From positions 1 to 6,270 of the forward strand of contig CAMNBS010000050.1 of assembly GCA_946533175.1 (NCBI GenBank): DNA of 6,270 bases, written 5' to 3'. The stretch comes from an uncultured Clostridia bacterium. Its GTDB lineage: Bacteria > Bacillota_I > Bacilli_A > RF39 > UBA660. Position numbers and translations under genes: made by a program. The notes under the pieces are model-generated. The model had not been told where the DNA came from. It saw only the letters and a list, made by a program, of their open reading frames with translations, and made no database searches. Of this stretch, positions 1 through 6,054 are shown piece by piece; the first letter of the stretch is position 1, and each line of letters opens with the position of its first letter.

Positions 1-39
1 TTAGAAATTTATCGAGATTTATTTGAAAAAAATAAATAA
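1..39 (+). CDS. C-terminal end of an unidentified protein (partial)
   Basis: The first frame of the window is open from base 1 to a TAA at 37-39 and would end in LEIYRDLFEKNK. An amphipathic, charged tail like this is common at the C-terminus of cytoplasmic proteins, and some family-1 glycosyltransferases end similarly, but twelve residues cannot identify a family. The candidate promoter for the next gene overlaps this tail. It could also be chance open frame. Confidence 0.35.
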   Translation, partial: LEIYRDLFEKNK

Positions 40-50
40 TGTGATATTAT
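23..50 (+). promoter_or_regulatory. Candidate sigma-A promoter for the pilin-like gene
   Basis: TTGAAA at 23-28 is followed after 16 bases by TATTAT at 45-50, each one base from consensus. Transcription would start about 57, leaving a very short leader containing the GGGTGAT ribosome binding site. In DNA this AT-rich, such matches arise by chance, so support is moderate. Confidence 0.4.
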
Positions 51-70
51 TATCTTGTGGGTGATTTTAT

Positions 71-442
71 ATGAACAAAAAAATTATTAATGCTTTAATT
101 TTTATCTTTATCGTATGTATATTGACAATAAATGTTCAAGCTGATGAAGTGGTTTCATGTACACAGGTATTTGATCAAAAGTTAATTGATGAAATCAATG
201 ATATTTTTCGAGTTATTCGTATTGTTGCACCAATTATTTTACTTATTTTGACATCCATTGATTTTGCTAAAATAGTTTTTTCCGATAATAAGGATGGAAT
301 GAGTAAAGCTAAGAATAATTTTTTAAAAAGAGCTGTTGCTGTTTTAATTATTTTCTTTGCTCCTAATATTATTGAAATCATTTTGTCACTTGTTAATTCA
401 GTTAGTATGGATCAATGTTTAAAAGCTTTAGGAAATAAATAG
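71..442 (+). CDS. Small exported membrane protein, TrbC/VirB2 pilin-like
   Basis: This is a 123-residue protein. Residues 1-24 look like a signal peptide (MNKK, hydrophobic core, likely cleavage after VQA). The mature part has a short exposed segment with Cys30, then two membrane helices at about 48-70 and 88-110, separated by a basic, hydrophilic loop containing KR (86-87). An Asp-Phe-Ala-Lys motif (64-67) sits in the first helix, and Cys116 lies near the C-terminus. Small size, signal peptide and two hydrophobic helices around a polar loop are the general plan of TrbC/VirB2-type pilin subunits, and many small Bacillota proteins with an SIDFAK-like helix are annotated that way. Cys30 and Cys116 would face the same side and could form a disulfide. 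No conjugation or secretion genes lie nearby, so the role is unknown. A GGGTGAT sequence at 58-64 supports this start. The gene ends before a strong terminator and appears to be transcribed alone. Confidence 0.75.
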   Translation: MNKKIINALIFIFIVCILTINVQADEVVSCTQVFDQKLIDEINDIFRVIRIVAPIILLILTSIDFAKIVFSDNKDGMSKAKNNFLKRAVAVLIIFFAPNIIEIILSLVNSVSMDQCLKALGNK

Positions 443-460
443 TACAAAGTGTAAATTGTT

Positions 461-489
461 AAAAAAGAGAAATATCGTTTCTCTTTTTT
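461..489 (+). terminator. Intrinsic terminator after the pilin-like gene
   Basis: A perfect 12-bp stem (461-472 with 478-489, AAAAAAGAGAAA against TTTCTCTTTTTT) encloses a 5-base loop and ends in six T. The A-run on the 5' side means it could also work on the minus strand, but no minus-strand gene approaches it. It separates the pilin-like gene from the cdsA operon. Confidence 0.85.
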
Positions 490-490
490 C

Positions 491-519
491 TTGTAATATT
501 TTACAAGGAGTTATATAAT
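491..519 (+). promoter_or_regulatory. Sigma-A-like promoter of the cdsA-rseP operon
   Basis: TTGTAA at 491-496, a 17-base spacer and a perfect TATAAT at 514-519. The expected start near 526 gives a leader of about 18 bases carrying the GGAGG of cdsA. It lies just after the upstream terminator, as expected for a new transcription unit. The same TTGTAA-17-TATAAT arrangement precedes the surface-protein gene. Confidence 0.7.
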
Positions 520-543
520 GATAAGTGTATAGTTGGAGGTAGT

Positions 544-1332
544 ATGAAAAATAGATTTATTAGCGCCATCTTCATGTTAATTATTTTTATTCCTATTTTG
601 TTACTAGGCGATATTTATTATATAGTCTTTGGAAGTATATTAGGGTTAATATCTTTATGGGAAATTATGCGATTAGAAAAAAATATTCCAGATTATATGA
701 AATGGTTGAGTTATTTTATTGTATTATTTCTAATCTTATATAATTATAAAGACATGTATTATGGTAATATATATGGATTTTTAGTATTAGGAATTATGTT
801 TATGATTTATGTATTTAGTATAATCATAAATAGTGATGTTCAAAAATATAATTATAAAGATGCTATATGGTTATTTAGTACGGTATTATTAATTGGTTTT
901 TTATTTAATAATTTTTTAAGAATTCGATTAATGGGATTAGAATATGTTATATATTGTTTTTCAATTTCAATTGTAACTGATACATTTGCTTATTTAGGTG
1001 GTAAAACCTTTGGTAAGAAGAAATTATGTCCTGTTATTTCCCCAAATAAGACGGTGGAAGGAAGTGTTTGTGGAAGTATTTGCGGAACAATAGTGGCTTC
1101 TTGTTATTATGTTTGGGTTATTGGAAATGGAAATGTCTGGGTAATTATTTTATTGAGTTTTATTTTAACAATATTAAGTCAATTTGGAGATTTATTCTTT
1201 TCCAGTATCAAGCGTTCCTATAAAATTAAGGATTTTAGTAATTTAATTCCTGGACATGGCGGAATACTTGATCGACTTGACAGTGTTTTATTTGTGATTT
1301 TGGGTTTTTTGGTGTATAGTATAGTTATTTAG
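544..1332 (+). CDS. cdsA: Phosphatidate cytidylyltransferase (CDP-diglyceride synthase)
   Basis: CdsA is an integral membrane enzyme that makes CDP-diacylglycerol from phosphatidic acid and CTP, the branch point for phosphatidylglycerol, cardiolipin and other phospholipids. The protein has 262 residues, usual for the family, and is hydrophobic throughout with about eight helices. The family signature is clear at 220-247: SSIKR, then KDF (229-231), IPGHGG (235-240) and DRLDS (243-247), with the metal- and CTP-binding acidic residues. An earlier conserved block is also present: DTFAYLGG (146-153), then a Phe-Gly (156-157), ISPNKT (165-170) and EG (172-173). GGAGG at 535-539 is well placed for the ATG. 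The stop overlaps the ribosome binding site of rseP, so the two are co-transcribed. Bacilli often have uppS before and dxr after cdsA; neither is found here. Confidence 0.96.
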   Translation: MKNRFISAIFMLIIFIPILLLGDIYYIVFGSILGLISLWEIMRLEKNIPDYMKWLSYFIVLFLILYNYKDMYYGNIYGFLVLGIMFMIYVFSIIINSDVQKYNYKDAIWLFSTVLLIGFLFNNFLRIRLMGLEYVIYCFSISIVTDTFAYLGGKTFGKKKLCPVISPNKTVEGSVCGSICGTIVASCYYVWVIGNGNVWVIILLSFILTILSQFGDLFFSSIKRSYKIKDFSNLIPGHGGILDRLDSVLFVILGFLVYSIVI

Positions 1333-1336
1333 GAGG
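1331..1336 (+). promoter_or_regulatory. Ribosome binding site of rseP overlapping the cdsA stop
   Basis: AGGAGG lies at 1331-1336, sharing bases with the TAG stop of cdsA (1330-1332) and 4 bases before the rseP ATG. This spacing suggests ribosomes ending cdsA can reload directly for rseP, coupling the two. Confidence 0.85.
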
Positions 1337-1340
1337 TATT

Positions 1341-2378
1341 ATGATATTATCAATTATTTATTTTGTAATTATTTTAGGTATTATAGTTTTTGTACATGAA
1401 TTTGGACATTTCTTTTTTGCTAAATTATTTAATATTTATGTATATGAATTTGCTATTGGTATGGGGCCAAAGATATTTAGTAAAAAAGGAAAAAAAGGGG
1501 AAACCACTTATAGTATCAGAGCTATACCGATTGGTGGCTTTTGTCAATTAGCTGGTGAAGGTGTGGAAGAAGATAAAGAAATTCCTAAAGATAGATTATT
1601 ACAATCTAAACCAGTTTGGCAAAGACTTCTTGTCATGTTTTTTGGAGCAGGTAATAACTTTTTGTTAGCATTAATTGTTTTATTCTTTTTAGGACTTATT
1701 ATAGGTAGTCCAAGTAATAGTACGATTATTCCAGGGGTAATTGAATCATCACCTGCGGCTTTAGCTGGACTTCAAAGTGGTGATAAGATTGTTGCTATTA
1801 ATGGTAATAATACTAAAACTTTAGATGATATACAATTATATTTAGCGATTAGTAATGATAAAGCTGTTTTTTCCATTTTAAGAGATAAAGAAACAAAGGA
1901 TATAGAAATTACTCCTCTTAAAGATGAAGAAGCTGCTAAAATGGGATATAGTTATGGTATTAAGTTTGCTAATGAAGTAGAACATGGCTTTTTAGCAGCT
2001 ATAAAGTATAGTTTTACTAAATTTGGTTCATTAATTAGACAAATTTTTATTACCATTAAACAATTATTTATTGGTGGTGTTAGTGTAAAAGATTTATCTG
2101 GCCCAGTTGGAATATATTCAGCTGTTGATCAAACAAAGAGTGCAGGGATATCAAATTTATTTTATTTATTAGCTCTTTTATCACTTAATGTTGGTTTTGT
2201 TAATTTAATTCCTTTTCCTGCCTTTGATGGAGGAAGAATTTTATTCTTAATCATTGAAAAATTACGTGGTAAGCCAGTGAAGGCTGAAACCGAAAATCTT
2301 ATTCATAATATTGGATTCTTTATATTGTTAGCATTAATTATTTATGTGACAATTAACGACATAATTAAATTATTTTAA
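1341..2378 (+). CDS. rseP: RIP zinc metalloprotease, RseP/RasP family (M50B site-2 protease)
   Basis: This is an intramembrane protease of 345 residues. The family cuts single-span membrane proteins, typically anti-sigma factors already trimmed by a site-1 protease, and also clears remnant signal peptides (RasP in Bacillus). The zinc and catalytic motif HEFGH (19-23: His19, Glu20, His23) lies in the first helix. The second membrane region is about 93-120, a PDZ domain about 128-200 contains SGDKIVAING, and DLSGPVGI (251-258) is followed by NLIPFPAFDGGRI (288-300), where Asp296 is the third zinc ligand. A last helix lies at about 325-342. All catalytic residues are present, so it should be active. 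It is the second gene of the cdsA operon, 8 bases downstream. No anti-sigma target is encoded in the window. The downstream proS/polC seen in Bacillus is replaced by the surface-protein gene. Confidence 0.96.
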   Translation: MILSIIYFVIILGIIVFVHEFGHFFFAKLFNIYVYEFAIGMGPKIFSKKGKKGETTYSIRAIPIGGFCQLAGEGVEEDKEIPKDRLLQSKPVWQRLLVMFFGAGNNFLLALIVLFFLGLIIGSPSNSTIIPGVIESSPAALAGLQSGDKIVAINGNNTKTLDDIQLYLAISNDKAVFSILRDKETKDIEITPLKDEEAAKMGYSYGIKFANEVEHGFLAAIKYSFTKFGSLIRQIFITIKQLFIGGVSVKDLSGPVGIYSAVDQTKSAGISNLFYLLALLSLNVGFVNLIPFPAFDGGRILFLIIEKLRGKPVKAETENLIHNIGFFILLALIIYVTINDIIKLF

Positions 2379-2410
2379 AGAGTAAATTGTAATAGATTTA
2401 TTCTTTTTTT
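2377..2410 (+). terminator. Intrinsic terminator of the cdsA-rseP operon
   Basis: An 11-bp stem with one G.T pair (2377-2387 with 2396-2406, AAAGAGTAAAT against ATTTATTCTTT) closes an 8-base loop and runs into seven T (2404-2410). The first arm begins within the rseP stop codon. It fits the end of the two-gene operon, since a separate promoter follows. Confidence 0.75.
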
Positions 2411-2448
2411 ATTTTTCTAAGATAAAATAAAAAAGTTAATCTAAAACA

Positions 2449-2477
2449 TTGTAAAAATAATAAAAAAAGGCTATAAT
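2449..2477 (+). promoter_or_regulatory. Sigma-A-like promoter of the surface-protein gene
   Basis: TTGTAA at 2449-2454, a 17-base spacer and a perfect TATAAT at 2472-2477. The start near 2484 gives a leader of about 40 bases that ends in GGAGGT (2513-2518), 5 bases before the ATG. The arrangement matches the cdsA promoter. Confidence 0.7.
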
Positions 2478-2523
2478 ATTAAATGTTAAATGATAGTATG
2501 AATATTTTGTTTGGAGGTAAGAG

Positions 2524-4731
2524 ATGAGTAATAATAATTACAAAAATAACAACTACAAAAAAAATAGTAGTAAAATCCAAAACAAAAAGGTAAAAAATAA
2601 TAAATCAAGGGGAAAAAATAAAAGAAATTTAAATAATAAAGAAAAAAATATAAATAATTATTCAAAAAAAAGAACAAATAAAAAAAATCTAAATAATTTA
2701 AATAATAAAGAAAAAAATGTAAATAATTATTTAAAAGAAGAAATAAATATAAAAACTCAAAATAATAAAGAAAATGAAAGAATAGTAAATAATGATTCCA
2801 AAAATGGAATAAACAGAATTAGATTGTTTTTATTTATTATAATAATACTTCTAATAATTCTTCTTTTTAGATTTGGATATGCATTTTTTAATTATACAAG
2901 AACAGGTTATGCTAATAATTTAGTAGTTGGTAATATCTATATGCATTATACAACATCAAGTACAATATCAATGACAAGGGTTGAACCTATGAATAATTTA
3001 GATGAGAATCTCTATATTGGATTTACCATAGATGGATTAAATGAATATAAGGAAAAAGATATTGTTTATGCTATTGATTTATTACATGGTGATATTCCAG
3101 AGGGAAAAACTAATGAAAATAGAATAAGAGATGATTTACTTCGATTTACCTTAACTAAAACTATTGATGATGGTGAAGAAGAAATTATTTTTGAAGATAT
3201 GAATTATAGTAATATTAGTGATACACGAGTATATGTTGAACGAATTTCAAAAAATCAAACTACTGAAACTGTTCATAAATATAAGTTATATATGTGGATT
3301 TCAGATTATATTAATGTTGGTAATACCGAAAATAGTGATTATTCGATGGAAGAATGGAATAATTTATTTGCAAGTATTAAGGTTAAGGTAACAGGTGATT
3401 TTGAAGAAAAGGGAACTAATAAATCAATTAAAGTAAACTTTGATCCTAATGGTGGAAGTATAAATATACCATATAAATATTATAATAATGGTGATACTTA
3501 TGGAGAACTTCCTATACCAACAAGAGATGGATATATATTTGATGGATGGACTTATGCTAATATGAAAGTTTTAAGTACTGATTTAGTCTTAGAAAGTGGT
3601 ACATCTTTTTCCACTAGTGATGATATTATTTTAGATGGTACAAATTATATTAATACAGAAATGTACATATTTAATGAAAATAATTGGCAAAGAAATTTTA
3701 TGCTGTCTTTCACCATTAAAGATAAAAATGAGACTCAGGTGAATCAAGCAACACTTATTAATGCTAAATTAGAGGATAAAGATCGAGGATATCCTGGCTT
3801 TTTATTCCGAAAAGAAAGTGGAAGAGATTGTTATGAAATTAGTGCCAATATTGATGATACAAACAAGAAAAGCACATCAGGTATTTCATATGATACTTCA
3901 AAAGTCACTTTACTACGAATTAATAAAAAACTTTATTATAGTCTTGATGATGGTGATTTTGATTTAGCATTTGATTATACTGGTTTTAATAATTATTTTG
4001 ATATTCCACTAACTATAGGAGCAAGTTTGACACCATCTGGATCATCTCAAAGGTTTTTTAAAGGAACTATTTCAGATTTTAGAGCTCAATATCTAGATGA
4101 TGATGCAACACTTGAAAATTATCAAGATCACTTATATTATTCTGCTGAAGGTGGAGTTACTTTAAAAGCTTCATGGAAGAAAAGTGGTGCGTATTATGAT
4201 GGTGAATATACATTTGATGGAACAAATTATATAAATACAGAAATATATTTATTTAATAAAGAAAATGTTGAAAAAAACTTCTATCTGTCATTTGAAATAT
4301 TAGAAAATAATAGTACGGATAAAATGGCAACACCAATGAGTGCTAAAAATGAAGTTGGTTCACCTTGGCCAGGTTTTGAATTACGTCTTGCTAATGATTT
4401 AAATTATTATCGTTCTAAGGCTTCTAAGGCAGCAGGTAATGCTAAGGAAATATCAAATATTCCAGTTAATACAACACGAAAAGTAGAGTATTTAAGAATT
4501 AATAATATTTTGTATTATAATATCGATAGTATGACGAATAATAAGTTTGTGAAAATGCTTGATTTTAGTGGATTTAACTTATATTTTGATGTTCCTGTAA
4601 CTTTTGGTGCTAGTTATACAAAGCCAGGTGGAGTTGCACAAAGATTCTTTATTGGTAAACTTGCCAATATGAAAGTAGAATTTATTAAAGATGAGGATTT
4701 GGCAACTTATCAAAGTATGTTATCTAATTAA
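2524..4731 (+). CDS. Membrane-anchored surface protein with a split InlB-type repeat and two LamG-like domains
   Basis: This is a 735-residue protein of unknown specific role. Residues 1-98 are hydrophilic, dominated by Lys and Asn, probably disordered and cytoplasmic, with an internal repeat. One hydrophobic helix (about 101-122) follows; the positive N-side predicts an outside C-terminus. The segment GYAFF...TGYANN...VGNIYM (118-139) and a later KYKLYMWIS (252-260) resemble TasA/camelysin-type beta-sandwich proteins, a weak match from memory. An InlB B-type (Listeria-Bacteroides) repeat begins at 303 (KVNFDPNGG, GELPIPTRDGY, FDGW at 339-342), but its expected last strand appears only at 545-551 (VTLKASW). 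Between them lies a concanavalin/LamG-like domain (about 369-539), and a related copy fills 563-735. Both copies have DGTNYINTE near the start and GF..YFD.P.T.GAS then QRFF.G near the end. There is no LPXTG or other wall-sorting signal, so anchoring is by the N-terminal helix. Binding of glycan or protein at the surface is a guess from domain types. The gene stands alone with its own promoter. Confidence 0.85.
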   Translation: MSNNNYKNNNYKKNSSKIQNKKVKNNKSRGKNKRNLNNKEKNINNYSKKRTNKKNLNNLNNKEKNVNNYLKEEINIKTQNNKENERIVNNDSKNGINRIRLFLFIIIILLIILLFRFGYAFFNYTRTGYANNLVVGNIYMHYTTSSTISMTRVEPMNNLDENLYIGFTIDGLNEYKEKDIVYAIDLLHGDIPEGKTNENRIRDDLLRFTLTKTIDDGEEEIIFEDMNYSNISDTRVYVERISKNQTTETVHKYKLYMWISDYINVGNTENSDYSMEEWNNLFASIKVKVTGDFEEKGTNKSIKVNFDPNGGSINIPYKYYNNGDTYGELPIPTRDGYIFDGWTYANMKVLSTDLVLESGTSFSTSDDIILDGTNYINTEMYIFNENNWQRNFMLSFTIKDKNETQVNQATLINAKLEDKDRGYPGFLFRKESGRDCYEISANIDDTNKKSTSGISYDTSKVTLLRINKKLYYSLDDGDFDLAFDYTGFNNYFDIPLTIGASLTPSGSSQRFFKGTISDFRAQYLDDDATLENYQDHLYYSAEGGVTLKASWKKSGAYYDGEYTFDGTNYINTEIYLFNKENVEKNFYLSFEILENNSTDKMATPMSAKNEVGSPWPGFELRLANDLNYYRSKASKAAGNAKEISNIPVNTTRKVEYLRINNILYYNIDSMTNNKFVKMLDFSGFNLYFDVPVTFGASYTKPGGVAQRFFIGKLANMKVEFIKDEDLATYQSMLSN
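2626..2733 (+). repeat. Two-copy direct repeat, 69-base period, in the Lys/Asn-rich tail
   Basis: A 39-base unit at 2626-2664 recurs at 2695-2733 with two differences. The period of 69 bases is 23 codons, so the frame is kept. Both copies encode NLNNKEKN, then Ile or Val, then NNY. A degenerate third echo (NNKEN, VNN) follows at about residues 80-90. Such repeats commonly change copy number by slippage or recombination. Confidence 0.8.
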
Positions 4732-5477
4732 AATTAAAAGATAATAATGGAAATGTATTATCATTATCTAAAACAAGTAGTGGTATATATACATCAGGAT
4801 CATATTATGATTACCTAAGAGGAGTTATTGAAGAGTCTCTAACAAACTATTTAAACGATAATTATGATAATGTTTCAGATATGAAATCATACGTTTCAAA
4901 ATACTCTTGGGTAACATTTAATGAATCAAAAAAATCAGTTACTATTACAAGTGTTGAAGACTTTGTAAAAGAATGTAAGAGTGCATCAAAAAATGTTGGA
5001 GCGTTTGATGATTTAAGTAGAAAGCAAGCAGAAAACTATGTGTTTGGAAACAATAAAACTGATGCTCTACATTTTGATAGTATTATGAGTGATTTACTAA
5101 ATAGTAATGACTATTCATCATATTCTGACTATGATTCAAATTATGCAAGTGAATATAAATCTGACTTATCTAATAAAGATGATTTAGGAAACGAATCAAT
5201 TGTTAGACAAAACATGTATAATCCAATGTATTATTTAACAAACTATTATGATGGATACAAGAAATCAACCGTTGCTCAAAATTGGAGAATAAGAACTGGA
5301 ATTACTCAAGGAGATACTGCATTAACAACAGAAATGAATTTAGCATTAGCATTAAATAATTATGGTAAATTGAATGTTGATTTTGCAACAATTTGGGCTC
5401 AAGGACACACAACAGCTGAAAGAACAGGAAATTCAACAACAAACTTTATATCTTGGGTAAATGAAAGCATGAAATAG
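4728..5477 (+). pseudogene. 3' fragment of a secreted alpha/beta-hydrolase (subtype-B tannase/carboxylesterase-like)
   Basis: The frame is open from 4728, directly after an in-frame TAA at 4725-4727, to TAG at 5475-5477, giving 249 codons. The first ATG (4881) has no ribosome binding site, and the reading upstream of it already looks like protein of the same family (SGSYYDYLRG, then EESLTNYL), so this is a beheaded gene, not a 198-residue protein. Recognisable blocks are GAFDDLSRKQAEN, then VFG, HFDS, NPMYYL, WRIRTGI.QGDTALTTE and GHTTAERTGNSTTNFISW. From memory of the family, these form the C-terminal half of secreted tannase/feruloyl-esterase-like hydrolases. The Asp at 5313-5315 (GDT) and His at 5406-5408 (GHT) are the likely catalytic pair. 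The GxSxG nucleophile half and signal peptide are missing, so no activity is expected. Six of 21 Asn codons after 4881 are AAC, which is rare in the preceding gene outside its tail, hinting at a different origin. The exact family name is less certain than the truncation. Confidence 0.75.
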
Positions 5478-5480
5478 AAT

Positions 5481-5505
5481 AAACTGAGAGAAATCTCAGT
5501 TTTTT
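5481..5505 (+). terminator. Intrinsic terminator after the hydrolase fragment
   Basis: A perfect 9-bp stem (5481-5489 with 5494-5502, AAACTGAGA against TCTCAGTTT) with a GAAA tetraloop and a T run to 5505. It starts 3 bases after the hydrolase stop, so the native 3' end of that gene is preserved. Confidence 0.9.
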
Positions 5506-5528
5506 GATAATCGGAAGATTAAGATATT

Positions 5529-5553
5529 AAGAGAATGTAAAAATTCTTTTTTT
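5529..5553 (+). terminator. Possible second weak hairpin with T run
   Basis: AAGAGAAT (5529-5536) pairs with ATTCTTTT (5543-5550) through one G.T pair across a 6-base loop, and the T run extends to 5553. The stem is A/T-rich and weak, and no gene needs it because a strong terminator lies just upstream. It may be part of the regulatory region of the following repressor, or chance. Confidence 0.3.
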
Positions 5554-5584
5554 CTATGTTAAAATATTATATAGATATATTGAT

Positions 5585-5601
5585 TGCTACGATAAGTAGC
5601 A
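5585..5601. promoter_or_regulatory. Palindromic operator-like site upstream of the Xre remnant
   Basis: TGCTAC at 5585-5590 and GTAGCA at 5596-5601 form a 6-bp inverted repeat around GATAA. A short dyad with a 5-base spacer, about 75 bases before the start of an Xre-type repressor, is a typical self-regulated operator. AT-rich -10-like sequences (TATTAT at 5565-5570, TATATT at 5576-5581 on plus; TATAAT at 5571-5566 on minus) lie beside it, but no convincing -35 is visible on either strand. As RNA it would be only a small hairpin without a U tract. Confidence 0.45.
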
Positions 5602-5674
5602 TAAATGTAAAGTAATGTTGCTGTTATTAAATGAAACATCAATGTAGAATTAAAGTCAGAAAGAAGGAGATATT

Positions 5675-5734
5675 ATGACATTAGGCCAAAAATTGAAAGA
5701 GATAAGAAAGAGTGGCAAAACTGTTATATTATAG
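5675..5734 (+). pseudogene. 5' remnant of an Xre-family (HTH_3) repressor gene
   Basis: AAGGAG at 5664-5669 and an ATG at 5675 open a frame reading MTLGQKLKEIRK, the usual beginning of HTH_3/Xre repressors, before the DNA-binding helices. Similarity ends at about 5710. The remaining codons (SGKTVIL) are integrase DNA read in the wrong frame, ending at TAG 5732-5734. With 19 codons left and no helix-turn-helix, it cannot act as a repressor. Xre repressors commonly sit next to integrases in prophages and conjugative elements, which matches the fused integrase tail. Confidence 0.65.
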
Positions 5735-6054
5735 AAATGGGAGAAAAGTGGATTGGTACGGATAGAATATTTACATCAATTAATGGTGAACATATGCATC
5801 CTGATACACCTAATAAACTATTACAAAAATTTCTTAAAAAATATGATTTACCTAAAATTACTTTTCACGAATTAAGGCATACTTGTGCTAGTATATTAAA
5901 TAGTCATGGAATAGATCCTAAAACAATAAGTGAGCAATTAGGACATGCTAATGCAGATATTACATTAAATATATATACTCATTCTTTTGATGATGAAAAG
6001 AAAAAATGTGCCAAAATATTTGATGAATTATATGAAAAATCAACAAGTATTTAA
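5707..6054 (+). pseudogene. 3' remnant of a tyrosine integrase (phage/ICE type)
   Basis: The C-terminal ~115 residues of a tyrosine recombinase. Integrase-like reading begins near 5707 (KKEWQ) and continues through GEKWIGTDRIF to the TAA at 6054. Counting from the ATG at 5737, box II HELRH gives His44 and Arg47, LGH gives His70, and IYTH gives the nucleophile Tyr80. The arm-binding domain, the core-binding domain and box I with the first catalytic Arg are lost, so it cannot recombine alone. The ATG at 5737 lacks a ribosome binding site and lies inside homologous sequence, so it is not a genuine start. The join to the Xre remnant is out of frame. Its 3' end points at the 3' end of tRNA-Met, the usual position for an integrase beside its attachment site. 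Confidence 0.88.

Noticed and set aside
175..381. A 68-codon minus-strand frame
   Set aside because: It lies inside the pilin-like gene, has no ribosome binding site and shows no family features.
518..532. A five-codon leader peptide (ATG to TAG) before cdsA preceded by AAGGAG
   Set aside because: Its ATG overlaps the -10 element, so it would not be in the transcript.
2486..2677. A 63-codon minus-strand frame rich in Phe and Tyr
   Set aside because: It is the complement of the Lys/Asn-rich start of the surface protein; AAA/AAT-rich codons read backwards give Phe/Tyr/Leu. It also covers that gene's promoter-proximal leader.
4881..5477. The hydrolase fragment as an intact 198-residue gene starting at the ATG
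   Set aside because: There is no ribosome binding site, and homologous-looking sequence continues in frame upstream to 4728; the ATG is an internal Met.
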